A DNA stretch of 64,000 bases from JALHST01 sp038316335 (GCA_038316335.1 JBBQAM010000004.1:1-64000), one strand, 5' to 3'; shown: positions 8,952 to 17,584, counted from the stretch's first letter. Translations and numbers: made by a program. Notes: generated by a model from the letters alone, not told the origin.

Positions 8952-10073
8952 TTAGGAGAACATATCTTTCACTTTCTCAAAAAAAGATTTATCCGATTTC
9001 TCGGGTTTTGGCTCAAAATTCGTATCGCCTTTCATACGTTCAAAAAAATCCTTTTGTTCCTTATTTAGTTCCTTGGGTGTCCAAACATTGACATGAACCA
9101 ATAAATCTCCGCTACCATAACCATTGATATTCGAAATTCCCTTTCCTCGCAATCGCAATATCTTGCCCGATTGTATTCCAGGTTCCAATTTAATCCGAAC
9201 GGTACCACCAACGGCATCGATTTCCTTCGATGTACCCATTACGGCTTCTGGAATACTCACATAAAGATCGTAATGCAGGTTATCCCCTTCGCGTTTCAAG
9301 GTATCGTGATCCTTTGTTTCAATTGCTACCAATAAATCACCTGGCACACCATTACCCGGAGCATCATTTCCCTTATTGGGCACTTTCAATTGCATCCCGT
9401 CTTCAACACCGGCGGGAATTTTAATTGAAACGGTTTCTTCAACAATTTTAAGACCATGGGCATCCGAATCGCTGGGACGCTGATCTAGAATCTGCCCGCT
9501 TCCACCGCACGTACTGCAAGTAACCGCCGTTTGCATTCTCCCTAATATCGTGTTGGTAATCTTGGTTACTTGACCATGACCTCCACATGTACTGCAAGTT
9601 TTATAGGTAACCCCTGCGGCCTGTATCTTTCTCCTAACCTTGATCTTTTTTTCGACGCCATGGGCAACTTCCTCCAAATTAAGAGTCACTCGGATTCTAA
9701 GGTTACTGCCTTTCACCCTGCGTTGGCCGCCACCACTAAAGCCACCAAAGCCACTAAAACCGCCTCCTCCGAAGGCGCCACCGAAGATATCCCCAAACTG
9801 GCTGAAAATATCTTCCATGTTCATGCCACCACCACTAAAACCACCGCCACCTTCAAAGGCAGCATGACCAAATTGGTCATAGCGCGATTTCTTATTTGGA
9901 TCACTTAAGACCTCATAGGCTTCTGCCGCCTTTTTGAACATTTCTTCGGCCTTTGCATCACCTTGGTTTTTGTCGGGATGGTATTCCAAGGCCTTTTTCC
10001 TGTAGGCCTTTTTTATCTCGGCAGCCGCGGCATTCTTGGTTATGCCTAGAATTTCGTAATAATCCTCTTTCAT
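8952..10073 (-). CDS. dnaJ: Chaperone protein DnaJ
   Basis: A 373-residue Hsp40 co-chaperone. The J domain (1-70) has the HPD tripeptide in YHPDKNQG. A Gly/Phe-rich linker (about 74-118) follows, then a cysteine region and the C-terminal substrate-binding domains. Only two CxxCxGxG repeats are present (CSTCGGHG and CSTCGGSG) where the canonical protein has four, so it probably binds one zinc. I believe this reduced form is usual in Flavobacteriaceae. It lies 9 bp after grpE and is co-transcribed with it, feeding substrates to DnaK. Confidence 0.96.
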   Translation of the reverse strand: MKEDYYEILGITKNAAAAEIKKAYRKKALEYHPDKNQGDAKAEEMFKKAAEAYEVLSDPNKKSRYDQFGHAAFEGGGGFSGGGMNMEDIFSQFGDIFGGAFGGGGFSGFGGFSGGGQRRVKGSNLRIRVTLNLEEVAHGVEKKIKVRRKIQAAGVTYKTCSTCGGHGQVTKITNTILGRMQTAVTCSTCGGSGQILDQRPSDSDAHGLKIVEETVSIKIPAGVEDGMQLKVPNKGNDAPGNGVPGDLLVAIETKDHDTLKREGDNLHYDLYVSIPEAVMGTSKEIDAVGGTVRIKLEPGIQSGKILRLRGKGISNINGYGSGDLLVHVNVWTPKELNKEQKDFFERMKGDTNFEPKPEKSDKSFFEKVKDMFS

Positions 10074-10082
10074 AAACTTAAA

Positions 10083-10634
10083 TTAGTTGCCGACGACCAC
10101 TTTTGGGTGACGTATAATCTTGTCGCCAAGCTTAAATCCTTTTTCGATAACATCGACAATTTTTCCTTTTAATTTATTGCTTGGTGCTGGAATTTGGGTA
10201 ATGGCCTCATGCAATTCGGCATCGAAAACATCCCCAGGTTTGACCTCGATCTCCTTCAAACCCTTCGAAATCATAGTTTCCCTAAATTTTCCACGAATCA
10301 GGTCAACCCCTTTGAAGAGGTCATTTTCCTCATATTTTGAAAGCTCTTTCAGCGCCCTATCAAAATCGTCCAAAACGGGCAATAAGGAAACTATCACCTC
10401 TTGGCCGGCAGTTTTGAATAGTTCCATACGTTCTTTGGAAGTACGCTTTTTATAATTTTCAAATTCTGCAAAAAGACGTAAAAACTTGTCCTTCTCCTTG
10501 GCCAATTCTTCACGAAGTCGCTCCTCTGGGCTCGTTAATTCCGACTCATCTTGAGGCTCTTCCTGTGCTTCAAGATTTTCCTCGGTGTCAGAAAATATAT
10601 CTTCGAAATCTTCCGTTTGTTCTGTGTTGCTCAT
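10083..10634 (-). CDS. grpE: Nucleotide exchange factor GrpE
   Basis: A 183-residue protein. An acidic, Glu-rich N-terminus (1-40) precedes a long coiled coil (about 40-90, RLREELAKEKDKFLRLFAEF) and the C-terminal beta domain with the conserved KGFKLGDKIIRHPKVVV ending. It releases ADP from DnaK. First gene of the grpE-dnaJ pair; dnaK is not in the window. Confidence 0.96.
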   Translation of the reverse strand: MSNTEQTEDFEDIFSDTEENLEAQEEPQDESELTSPEERLREELAKEKDKFLRLFAEFENYKKRTSKERMELFKTAGQEVIVSLLPVLDDFDRALKELSKYEENDLFKGVDLIRGKFRETMISKGLKEIEVKPGDVFDAELHEAITQIPAPSNKLKGKIVDVIEKGFKLGDKIIRHPKVVVGN

Positions 10635-10721
10635 TTATTTTCACAATTTATAGCTGCTCCTTACGATGGCAAAAGTACTGCCAAATCTTTAAAAATGTCA
10701 AAATGTCACACAAGAATGCAA

Positions 10722-10750
10722 AAAAGCACCCTTAGTACTAGGGTGCTTTT
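10722..10750 (-). terminator. Terminator after the epimerase gene
   Basis: Inverted repeat AAAAGCACCC ... GGGTGCTTTT with a loop that is itself palindromic (TAGTACTA), flanked by A and T runs. It lies 24 bp beyond the stop of the minus-strand epimerase gene and upstream of grpE, separating the two units. Confidence 0.8.
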
Positions 10751-10773
10751 CGATTCGCATTCGCTACTTCGAC

Positions 10774-11742
10774 TTATTTTATTGAAGTGAATTCCTGAGT
10801 AAATGGAGAGTCAACGGATTCGACTCCCTCTTGATGATGATAAATTTCTTGTAAGGCCAAACAAATGTTTCGATACCGAAAGATAAATCCTTCTTCCTCT
10901 ATTTTTTTACTACTTACCCGTTGACTGGCATATAAGAGATACGACATTTCACCGAGCAAAAGATTCATAACGAATTTTGGGATATTTGGCAAGATCAAAG
11001 GGCGATCCAATACTTTTGCTATTTCCTTGACCAACTTGGAGTTCGTAATAGGATTGGGGCCCACACCATTATAAATTCCCTGGAGTTCATTCTCGACGAC
11101 AAAAATAAAAATGTGCGCCAAATCAGAAAGATGAATCCAGGATTGCCATTGTTCACCACTACCGAAAGTAGCTCCTAGTCCATACTTAATGGGTTTTGCC
11201 ATTTTTGGCAAGGCACCACCGTTGGGTGACATTACCAGGCCGATCCTGATTTTTGCCACTGTACACCCGAATTCAGTGAACAAGTCGGCTTCCTTTTCCC
11301 AAGCTTTGACCGTTTCCCCCAAAAAACCTTCGTCTACCTCGATTTCATCCTCATAATATAAGGATGTCAACGAATTGGGGTAGATACCAATGGCCGACGC
11401 CGAGACAAAGGATTTTATGTCACCCCCATCTATTTTTTTCAAGGCGGCATATAAGGTTCGCAAGGAATCCAATCTGCTGGTCAGAATCTCTTTCTTGTAA
11501 TTTTTTGTCCATCTTTTTGAAATACTGGCACCTGCAAGGTTAATAATCGCCGATACCCCTTGAAAGCACTCCAAATCGATCTTCGCGGTCCCCGGATTCC
11601 AGTAAAATCCTTTCAAATTTTCCGTTTGAACCAGTTTTTCCTTGTGTGTGGTCAAGAAATTAACTTCTAGATTCTTTTGTTGACATAAGGCAACGATCTC
11701 TTTTCCGATCAAGCCTGTAGCACCTGTAATCAATACTTTCAT
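10774..11742 (-). CDS. TIGR01777-family NAD-dependent epimerase/dehydratase
   Basis: A 322-residue short-chain dehydrogenase-like protein. It begins with the Rossmann motif LITGATGLIGKEIV and has the family's NLAGASISKRWT block near residue 88 and SASAIGIYP near 133. A C-terminal DUF1731-like tail includes YNGVGPNPITNSKLVKEIAKVL and the LLGEMSYLLYASQRVSSKK ending. The substrate of this family (YfcH-like) is not known. Single-gene unit with its own terminator. Confidence 0.9.
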   Translation of the reverse strand: MKVLITGATGLIGKEIVALCQQKNLEVNFLTTHKEKLVQTENLKGFYWNPGTAKIDLECFQGVSAIINLAGASISKRWTKNYKKEILTSRLDSLRTLYAALKKIDGGDIKSFVSASAIGIYPNSLTSLYYEDEIEVDEGFLGETVKAWEKEADLFTEFGCTVAKIRIGLVMSPNGGALPKMAKPIKYGLGATFGSGEQWQSWIHLSDLAHIFIFVVENELQGIYNGVGPNPITNSKLVKEIAKVLDRPLILPNIPKFVMNLLLGEMSYLLYASQRVSSKKIEEEGFIFRYRNICLALQEIYHHQEGVESVDSPFTQEFTSIK

Positions 11743-11863
11743 ATGTCAAAGGTATGGGATCCGATCAACGGGCACACTGCATTTAATTCCGATTTAACAC
11801 TGTGCCTTAAACTATTGTTGATTAATGGAATAACAATAAAAAGGGCTGGCAAGAACCAACACC

Positions 11864-12529
11864 CTATATATTTTTTGTTGCCCGTAACATTTCACGCTTG
11901 CCAGGGGGGCCTGGCAAGCGTTCAACCGTAAAACCTACTGTCTGCATAGCCCGTCTAACACTTCCTTTTGCAGCATAGGTAACCAAAATACCCTTGGCCT
12001 GAAGCGCAGTATACATTCTGGAGAACAGCTCCTCGGTCCAAAGTTCAGGTTGTACCCGGGCTCCGAAGGCATCAAAATAGACAAGATTGTAGACATTGAC
12101 ACACCTAAGTTCCTGAAAATCGATTTGACGCTTTTTAAGTGTGAATCGTTCGGTGATGGCAGCGGCAACATTCCAAGACGAACAGTGCATTTTAGTAAAT
12201 TCCGAGGATAATTCTTCTGCCTGCAGGGCCGAAATATAGTTTAGTTGTGAAAGTTCTTCAAGAGTTACGGGATATCGTTCAATACCATGATATTCTATAT
12301 CAAGATTGTATTTCGGTGCTTCAAGCAAGGTTATCAATGCATTCAGCCCAGTTCCGAATCCGATTTCAAGTATCGAGAGGGATCTATTTTCAAAAAGTGT
12401 AAGGCCGTTTTTAATAAAAACATGGTATGCCTCCTGGATGGCGCCATGTTTTGAATGATATGGCTCGTCCCAATCTTTAATATGAAGAGTCTTTGATCCA
12501 TCGGCCGTGGTTATTATTTCGCGTCTCAA
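11864..12529 (-). CDS. mnmD: tRNA U34 methyltransferase MnmD-like
   Basis: A 221-residue SAM-dependent methyltransferase. ILEIGFGTGLNALITL (about 50-65) is the SAM-binding loop, and VYFDAFGARVQPELWTEELF and LVTYAAKGSVRRAMQTVGFTVERLPGPPGKREM are the signature blocks of the MnmC methyltransferase domain. The oxidoreductase half of E. coli MnmC is missing, so this is the free-standing form (MnmD), which completes mnm5s2U at the wobble position of tRNAs. It follows the DUF4920 gene with a one-base gap. Confidence 0.88.
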   Translation of the reverse strand: MRREIITTADGSKTLHIKDWDEPYHSKHGAIQEAYHVFIKNGLTLFENRSLSILEIGFGTGLNALITLLEAPKYNLDIEYHGIERYPVTLEELSQLNYISALQAEELSSEFTKMHCSSWNVAAAITERFTLKKRQIDFQELRCVNVYNLVYFDAFGARVQPELWTEELFSRMYTALQAKGILVTYAAKGSVRRAMQTVGFTVERLPGPPGKREMLRATKNI

Positions 12530-12530
12530 G

Positions 12531-13034
12531 CTATTCTTGTATCAGTACGCCGTCAGCCTCAAAACCATACGTTCGCTTGGGCAGGGTAATCTGGTCGATT
12601 TCTTCTGCCGAACGGCCTTCATCTCTTGCAAAATGCTTTTGATCTTCAATACCCATATCTTCAACGTACGCCAAACCGTTTACCACTACCTTCTTCCCTG
12701 CGATATTCTTAGGGACAAAGAAAGCATAATCCTTAAATCTGACCATTACTTCCCTCCCATTCGACAATCGTAATTTCATCCAACAGCCCTTTGCCTGACA
12801 AACGTCAATTACTTGAGCATTAAACTTGGACCTTATGGTATCGGAAACCGACATTTCAGCAAACTTTCGGGTCATTTCACCACTTGAAATACAGCCCTGT
12901 AAATCGATTTTTTTACCGAAAGAGTGCAAGTCGACTATCGATTTATTGGTATTTGGGTCGGCTTTTGGTGTTTCTTGCGCCCCTACCCTTGCAAGAACTA
13001 ACAAAAGCACGATCAATATGTTAAAAACTTTCAT
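12531..13034 (-). CDS. DUF4920 domain exported protein
   Basis: A 167-residue protein with an N-terminal signal peptide ending at VGAQ. The mature part contains FNAQVIDVCQAKGCWMKLRLSNGREVMVRFKDYAFFVPKN-type sequence, whose VCQxKGCWM motif is the hallmark of DUF4920, and ends EADGVLIQE. The paired cysteines could bind a metal or be redox-active; function is unknown. It is 1 bp upstream of mnmD, probably in one transcript. Confidence 0.85.
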   Translation of the reverse strand: MKVFNILIVLLLVLARVGAQETPKADPNTNKSIVDLHSFGKKIDLQGCISSGEMTRKFAEMSVSDTIRSKFNAQVIDVCQAKGCWMKLRLSNGREVMVRFKDYAFFVPKNIAGKKVVVNGLAYVEDMGIEDQKHFARDEGRSAEEIDQITLPKRTYGFEADGVLIQE

Positions 13035-13140
13035 AACCCTTAAAAATTAAAATATTCGTACAAAACTGCCTAATTTTGATTAAAAAAAGAAAATATCTTA
13101 GGGATAATTGGTTAATTTTAACCTTTTAATGATAGCATAC

Positions 13141-14208
13141 ATGAGCAATACCGTCCAAAAAATTAGTGTTGATAAGGCCAAAATTTCTAAAATCAATCAA
13201 ATCGATTTTGACAACTTGGCATTTGGAAATGTATTTACCGACCATATGCTGGTCTGCGACTATAGGAATGGCGCTTGGGAAGCTCCTAAAATCGTGCCAT
13301 ATCAGGCCTTGTCCTTAGATCCATCGGCAAAAATATTTCATTATGGCCAATCAATCTTTGAAGGGATGAAGGCATATAAAGATGAAAATGGTTCCATTTG
13401 GCTTTTCCGCCCTATCGATAATCATCGCCGTCTTAATATTTCGGCCAAACGAATGGCCATGCCAGAATTGCCTGAAGAATATTTTATGGAAGGACTCACC
13501 GCCTTATTGCAAGTTGATAGTGCTTGGGTTCCTAGAAAAGAAGGCAGCTCCTTGTATATTAGGCCCTTTATGTTCGCATCGGGCAAAGGGTTTCATGCTT
13601 CGCCGGCCGACGAATACAAATTCATAATCGCCTGCGCTCCTTCCGGGGCTTATTTTTCAGGCAAAGTTAGCGTACTTATAGAAGAAAAATATTCTCGTTC
13701 GGCCAATGGTGGAGTCGGCTATGCCAAAACCGGAGGAAATTATGCAGGACAATTTTATCCGACGAAACTTGCGATCGAAAAAGGGTACAATCAAGTAATT
13801 TGGACCGATGACAATGCCCACGAATATATCGAGGAGGCAGGGGCCATGAATATTTTTGTCCGGATTGGGGATGTCCTGATTACCGGGCCGACCAGTGACC
13901 GGATCTTGGATGGTATTACACGAAAAAGCATTCTAGAAATTGCCAAAATGGAAGGCATTGCCACAGAAGTTCGCAAAATATCGGTGCATGAGGTTTTGGC
14001 CGCTGCAAATAAAGGTACTCTCAAGGAAATGTTCGGGGCAGGAACCGCCGCAGTAATTTCTCCGATTTCTTCCTTTGGATATCAGGGTACCGATTATGAT
14101 TTGCCCGAACTTTCTGACAGTTATGCGGCCTTACTTAAGAAAAAGGTCACCGACATTCAATACAATCGGTCGGAGGATCCTTTTGGGTGGCGATTCAAGG
14201 TTTCATAG
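13141..14208 (+). CDS. ilvE: Branched-chain amino acid aminotransferase
   Basis: A 355-residue class IV PLP enzyme that interconverts Leu/Ile/Val and their 2-oxo acids. FHYGQSIFEGMKAY, LYIRPFMFASG, the PLP-lysine region GYAKTGGNYAG and EEAGAMNIFV are family signatures, and GTAAVISPI lies near the C-terminus. An ATG at 13108 would add eleven residues; I prefer 13141 (MSNTVQK) because homologues start there. It has no adjacent ilv genes, so it probably serves both synthesis and breakdown; the IcmF mutase elsewhere in the window fits valine metabolism. Confidence 0.95.
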   Translation: MSNTVQKISVDKAKISKINQIDFDNLAFGNVFTDHMLVCDYRNGAWEAPKIVPYQALSLDPSAKIFHYGQSIFEGMKAYKDENGSIWLFRPIDNHRRLNISAKRMAMPELPEEYFMEGLTALLQVDSAWVPRKEGSSLYIRPFMFASGKGFHASPADEYKFIIACAPSGAYFSGKVSVLIEEKYSRSANGGVGYAKTGGNYAGQFYPTKLAIEKGYNQVIWTDDNAHEYIEEAGAMNIFVRIGDVLITGPTSDRILDGITRKSILEIAKMEGIATEVRKISVHEVLAAANKGTLKEMFGAGTAAVISPISSFGYQGTDYDLPELSDSYAALLKKKVTDIQYNRSEDPFGWRFKVS

Positions 14209-14284
14209 ACAGAACCCTATGTTTTGTCTTGTGGAGCGCGTATCAGGTCGTTAACCCACGCGTTCGGTAGTTCACATTCCTACT

Positions 14285-14671
14285 TTATTTATTAAGGATA
14301 CCTTGAATATCGGGTTTAAAGTAATTAGGCCCTTTCATTACCTTCCCATCCTCGCGATAAATGGGCTTGCCATCGGCTCCCAATTTGCTCATATTGCTTC
14401 GTTGAATTTCCTCAAATACTTCTTCGATTTTATGCTGCATCCCGTGTTCAAGTATGGTTCCGCATAAAATATAGAGCATATCGCCCAATGCATCGGCCAC
14501 TTCGACAAGATCATTGTTATTAGCGGCCTCCAAATACTCATTGTTCTCTTCGTCCATCAAATTAAAACGTAACCTATTTTTTTCCTTGCCCAGATCTGCC
14601 TTCATACTATGGGAAACCCCAAGACCAAAAGAAATATGAAATTGCTCAACAGCACCTATCTTACTTTTCAT
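14285..14671 (-). CDS. MazG-like nucleotide pyrophosphohydrolase
   Basis: A 128-residue all-alpha NTP pyrophosphatase. The metal-binding motifs are visible as DEENNEYLEA (EExxE) and EVADALGDMLYILCG (ExxD). A lysine/glycine-rich C-terminal tail (KLGADGKPIYREDGKVMKGPNYFKPDI) is characteristic of the phage/bacterial MazG-like subgroup. It probably cleans up non-canonical nucleotides. It is convergent with ilvE. Confidence 0.87.
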   Translation of the reverse strand: MKSKIGAVEQFHISFGLGVSHSMKADLGKEKNRLRFNLMDEENNEYLEAANNNDLVEVADALGDMLYILCGTILEHGMQHKIEEVFEEIQRSNMSKLGADGKPIYREDGKVMKGPNYFKPDIQGILNK

Positions 14672-14712
14672 ACTATGTAATTTTACCTTAGTTTTGCGTA
14701 AAAATAAGCAAT

Positions 14713-14901
14713 ATGTTCAGCTCCGGGCAAATGATTTTTGCCGTAATTTTTGCCCTTGCTTTTGTAATTGTCATTACCTGGACGTATAGGAAAGACAAAA
14801 AACTTCACGACAAGAACTATAAGGGATTCAAGTGGGTCGGAATTTTCTTCATCATTTTCTTAATAATTCTTTTCTGCATTAAGTATTTGTTAAAAAAGTA
14901 A
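14713..14901 (+). CDS. Small two-helix membrane protein
   Basis: A 62-residue protein with two hydrophobic segments (about 6-23 and 42-59) separated by a basic, polar loop (YRKDKKLHDKNYKGFK). It is divergent from the MazG-like gene, about 40 bp away. The pattern is common in Flavobacteriaceae hypothetical proteins; no function is known. Confidence 0.65.
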   Translation: MFSSGQMIFAVIFALAFVIVITWTYRKDKKLHDKNYKGFKWVGIFFIIFLIILFCIKYLLKK

Positions 14902-15015
14902 GTCGAATATTACGCTTGCCACAAAACTTAACCATTTGACAACAATTTCTTAATTTTTAACGTATTAGATAACAAATAGCGTAATTTTGCGTTACTTTAT
15001 TAAAGGGGCAATTTA

Positions 15016-15195
15016 ATGATGACATTTTTAAGCATACTATTTATTCTGATAGGCGTCAACGCCATTATGATGATTTTCAGTCTGAACGTTTTCGGCCAAA
15101 GGGAAAGGAAGTCTTCAAATTCTTTCCTGGAAGATCATTCTTCCAATATTTATCCAATCGATTTAGTAGCTTCCAAATACAAAAAAGCGGTATAG
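15016..15195 (+). CDS. Small membrane-anchored protein (59 residues)
   Basis: An open frame MMTFLSILFILIGVNAIMMI... with a single N-terminal transmembrane helix (about 4-22) and a polar tail ending DLVASKYKKAV. A good -7 element TAATTTTG lies at 14982-14989, placing a start of transcription about 20 nt upstream. The stop is 17 bp before crcB, so the two are probably co-transcribed. No family is recognised. Confidence 0.6.
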   Translation: MMTFLSILFILIGVNAIMMIFSLNVFGQRERKSSNSFLEDHSSNIYPIDLVASKYKKAV

Positions 15196-15212
15196 TTTTA
15201 TACCTTTAGGGT

Positions 15213-15584
15213 ATGAAGCAATTTGCATTGGTTTTTTTGGGCGGAGGCTTTGGTAGCATGCTACGATATGGCATCTCAAAATCTTTAAACACCTACTTTC
15301 ACCATTTCTTTCTAGGCACCTTCTTGGTAAATAGTATTGGTTGCTTGTTAATAGGCGTCATCATCGGTCTTTCCCTAAAAGGCAATCTAATCACAGAGAA
15401 TCAAACCCTATTATTGGCCACTGGCTTTTGTGGCGGGTTTACCACCTTTTCAGCTTTTACCTTTGAGCAATACACGCTATTAAAAGACGGGGAATTCCTG
15501 AATTTTTCGCTTTATGCCCTTGCGAGTATTATAATTGGTATCGTATCGGTATTCTTTGGCCTTTGGCTCGCCAAATTGCAATAA
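15213..15584 (+). CDS. crcB: Fluoride channel CrcB/FluC
   Basis: A 123-residue protein with four transmembrane helices. Signatures are GGGFGSMLRYGISK, GTFLVNSIGCLLIG and GFCGGFTTFSAFTFE, which contain the conserved Asn and the Phe-box residues lining the pore. It works as an antiparallel dimer in the inner membrane, exporting fluoride. A palindrome ATACCTTTAGGGTAT overlaps its start codon (15199-15214); I see no fluoride riboswitch in the short upstream gap. Confidence 0.95.
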   Translation: MKQFALVFLGGGFGSMLRYGISKSLNTYFHHFFLGTFLVNSIGCLLIGVIIGLSLKGNLITENQTLLLATGFCGGFTTFSAFTFEQYTLLKDGEFLNFSLYALASIIIGIVSVFFGLWLAKLQ

Positions 15585-15754
15585 AGGTCTTTTTTTTTAC
15601 TTTAATCGAGGGACTTCCCCCCTATCTTAAAAATCGCATTCTTCCATCTTTTTTCTTCATTTTAGTGCCCAAAAGGTCATTTCAGACAAAAAATGGCCAT
15701 TAATTCCATAATTTTTCTTGTGAATAGTCAAAATAGGTTATTCATTTAAACAAT

Positions 15755-15850
15755 ACCCTAAATATTTTAGGGTATATATTGTTGAAATGATAAAAATCAT
15801 GTTTATACCCCTAAATTTTATGGGGTCTAAATTTCTTTAGCATATTTTTG
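15755..15850 (+). promoter_or_regulatory. glnK-amt promoter with two nitrogen boxes
   Basis: Two inverted repeats, ACCCTAAATATTTTAGGGT (15755-15773) and ACCCCTAAATTTTATGGGGT (15807-15826), lie upstream of a -7 element TATTTTTG (15843-15850). The proximal box begins 36 bp before the -7 element and takes the place of the -33 TTG, which is missing. The same box at the same spacing precedes both glutamine synthetase genes at 47.4 kb. Transcription should start near 15857. The rest of the 15585-15961 gap is AT-rich and shows nothing else apart from the 21-codon leader. Confidence 0.7.
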
Positions 15851-15878
15851 CCGCGACAACAATATAAACTATCATGCA

Positions 15879-15944
15879 ATGAACCTGGAAAAAATCCTAT
15901 TAGAGAAAAAACGATTCAAGGGACATTTCATGATTCATGACTAA
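15879..15944 (+). CDS. Possible 21-residue leader peptide before glnK
   Basis: A short frame MNLEKILLEKKRFKGHFMIHD lies inside the predicted glnK 5' leader and ends 17 bp before the glnK start. It is Lys-rich and has no Gln or Asn run of the classical attenuation type. It could be a regulatory leader peptide or a chance frame; only conservation in related genomes would tell. Confidence 0.3.
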   Translation: MNLEKILLEKKRFKGHFMIHD

Positions 15945-15961
15945 CAAAAACCAAATTAAAG

Positions 15962-16300
15962 ATGAAGCAAATTGAAGCGATTATCAGAAAGTCAAAATTT
16001 GAAGAGGTCAAATTGGCCTTGCACGCCATTGAGGTGAATTTCTTTAGCTACTGGGACGTAACCGGTGTCGGAAACGAAACGAAAGGGCATGTCTACCGGG
16101 GTATTTCGTATAGTACGACGGATATTCAAAGAAGGTATCTCACCATTGTAGTTTCCGATGATTTTTTAGAAAGAACGGTGAACGCAATTTTAGATGCTGC
16201 CTACACAGGAAATGTTGGGGATGGAAAAATATTTGTATCGGAAGTGCTAGAGGCCTATCGAATTCGTACCAAGGAAGATGGACACGCAGGGATCAACTAA
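15962..16300 (+). CDS. glnK: P-II nitrogen regulatory protein
   Basis: A 112-residue P-II protein, expected to be trimeric and to bind ATP/ADP and 2-oxoglutarate. C-terminal signatures are intact: TGNVGDGKIFVSEVLEAYRIRT. The T-loop (about 37-57) reads VGNETKGHVYRGISYSTTDIQRR: Tyr50 aligns with the uridylylated Tyr51 of E. coli, but the usual VDFLPK that follows is replaced, so uridylylation is doubtful. It directly precedes amt, the classic GlnK-AmtB pairing in which P-II plugs the ammonium channel. The operon carries the nitrogen-box promoter. Confidence 0.93.
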   Translation: MKQIEAIIRKSKFEEVKLALHAIEVNFFSYWDVTGVGNETKGHVYRGISYSTTDIQRRYLTIVVSDDFLERTVNAILDAAYTGNVGDGKIFVSEVLEAYRIRTKEDGHAGIN

Positions 16301-16342
16301 AACTAAAGACAACAAAAAGAAGTAAGATAACTAACTAAATAA

Positions 16343-17569
16343 ATGAAAATTATGGAAACAGATGCAGTATTGGATTTAATGTGGGTACTGGTGGCAGGCA
16401 TATTGGTGTTTTTTATGCAAGCAGGATTCACATTGGTAGAAACTGGTTTTACGAGATCAAAAAATACAATAAACATTATAATGAAGAACCTAATGGATCT
16501 TTGTATCGGATCTCTGGGTTTTTGGGCAATAGGGTATACCCTGATGTATGGTGATGACATCGGAACCTTTATAGGAAGCCCCACCTTGTTTTTCAACGAC
16601 AAGGAAGCGATGCACAGTTTGTTCTTTCAAACCGTATTTTGTGCAACCGCGGCCACCATTGTTTCAGGTGCCATTGCCGAAAGGACAAAATTTTCAACCT
16701 ATTTGATATTTTCCTTGATCATGACTGTTTTGATCTATCCTGTTTCAGGACACTGGGTATGGCAAGGAGAAGGTTGGTTGACCAATCTAGGTTTCATCGA
16801 TTTCGCCGGATCTACTGTAGTACATTCCGTAGGGGGCTGGGCAGCATTGGTCGCTGCATATTTGGTAGGCCCAAGGATTGGAAAATATGTGAACGGGGAA
16901 TCAAAGGCAATACCTGGACACAGCATGTTGTTTGGAGCCCTTGGGGTCTTTATCCTTTGGTTGGGATGGTTCGGTTTTAACCCTGGTTCCCAGTTGGCCA
17001 TTTCAGGAGATAACGCCAATGCCGTTGCCGGAATCGTTATTACTACAAATCTTGCAGGTGCTGCAGGTGCTATTATTGCAATGTTCATAACCTGGGCTAG
17101 GTTTGGTAAACCCGATATTTCAATGACCTTGAACGGTGCGCTAGCCGGATTGGTCGGGGTTACGGCAGGTTGTGCCGCTGTTGATAACTATGGCGCAGTT
17201 GCCATCGGTCTTATATGTGGTACCGCTGTGGTATTCGCCATCGAGTTTATTGATAAAAAATTAAAAATAGACGATCCCGTCGGTGCCGTATCAGTTCATG
17301 GAGTATGCGGTGCCTTGGGCACCTTGGCTGTCGGTCTTTTTGCAATTGACGGAGGTTTGTTCTATGGCGGTGGATTTGATCAACTTATATCTCAGGCGAT
17401 CGGTGTTTTCGCCATTGGTTTATGGGCAATCGTAGCTTCCTTCATCGTTCTTTTCATCTTGAAAAAAACAATCGGCTTACGCGTATCCAAGGAGGAAGAA
17501 CTAGAAGGATTGGACATAGCGGAGCACGATGGCTCCTCATATCCTGATTTTGGCATTAAAGAACAATAG
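16343..17569 (+). CDS. amt: Ammonium transporter
   Basis: A 408-residue Amt/Mep/Rh protein with about eleven transmembrane helices. The twin pore histidines are visible in TVVHSVGGWAALV and VSVHGVCGALGT; GFNPGSQLAI and TNLAGAAGA are family motifs. It imports ammonium across the inner membrane. A start at 16352 (METDAV) is equally possible. It lies 42 bp after glnK and is followed by a hairpin (17585-17606) and a porin-like gene. Confidence 0.96.
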   Translation: MKIMETDAVLDLMWVLVAGILVFFMQAGFTLVETGFTRSKNTINIIMKNLMDLCIGSLGFWAIGYTLMYGDDIGTFIGSPTLFFNDKEAMHSLFFQTVFCATAATIVSGAIAERTKFSTYLIFSLIMTVLIYPVSGHWVWQGEGWLTNLGFIDFAGSTVVHSVGGWAALVAAYLVGPRIGKYVNGESKAIPGHSMLFGALGVFILWLGWFGFNPGSQLAISGDNANAVAGIVITTNLAGAAGAIIAMFITWARFGKPDISMTLNGALAGLVGVTAGCAAVDNYGAVAIGLICGTAVVFAIEFIDKKLKIDDPVGAVSVHGVCGALGTLAVGLFAIDGGLFYGGGFDQLISQAIGVFAIGLWAIVASFIVLFILKKTIGLRVSKEEELEGLDIAEHDGSSYPDFGIKEQ

Positions 17570-17584
17570 TTAAAGAAAAAAAAC

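Noticed and set aside
15199..15214. Palindrome ATACCTTTAGGGTAT over the crcB start as another nitrogen box
   Set aside because: The arms are only 5 bp apart instead of 9-10, it overlaps the start codon, and no -7 element lies at the right distance.
15838..15852. Sigma-54 -24/-12 promoter (TAGCATATTTTTGC) for glnK
   Set aside because: The first element is AG instead of GG and the spacing is one base short. The same bases form the TATTTTTG -7 element that recurs at the glutamine synthetase promoters.
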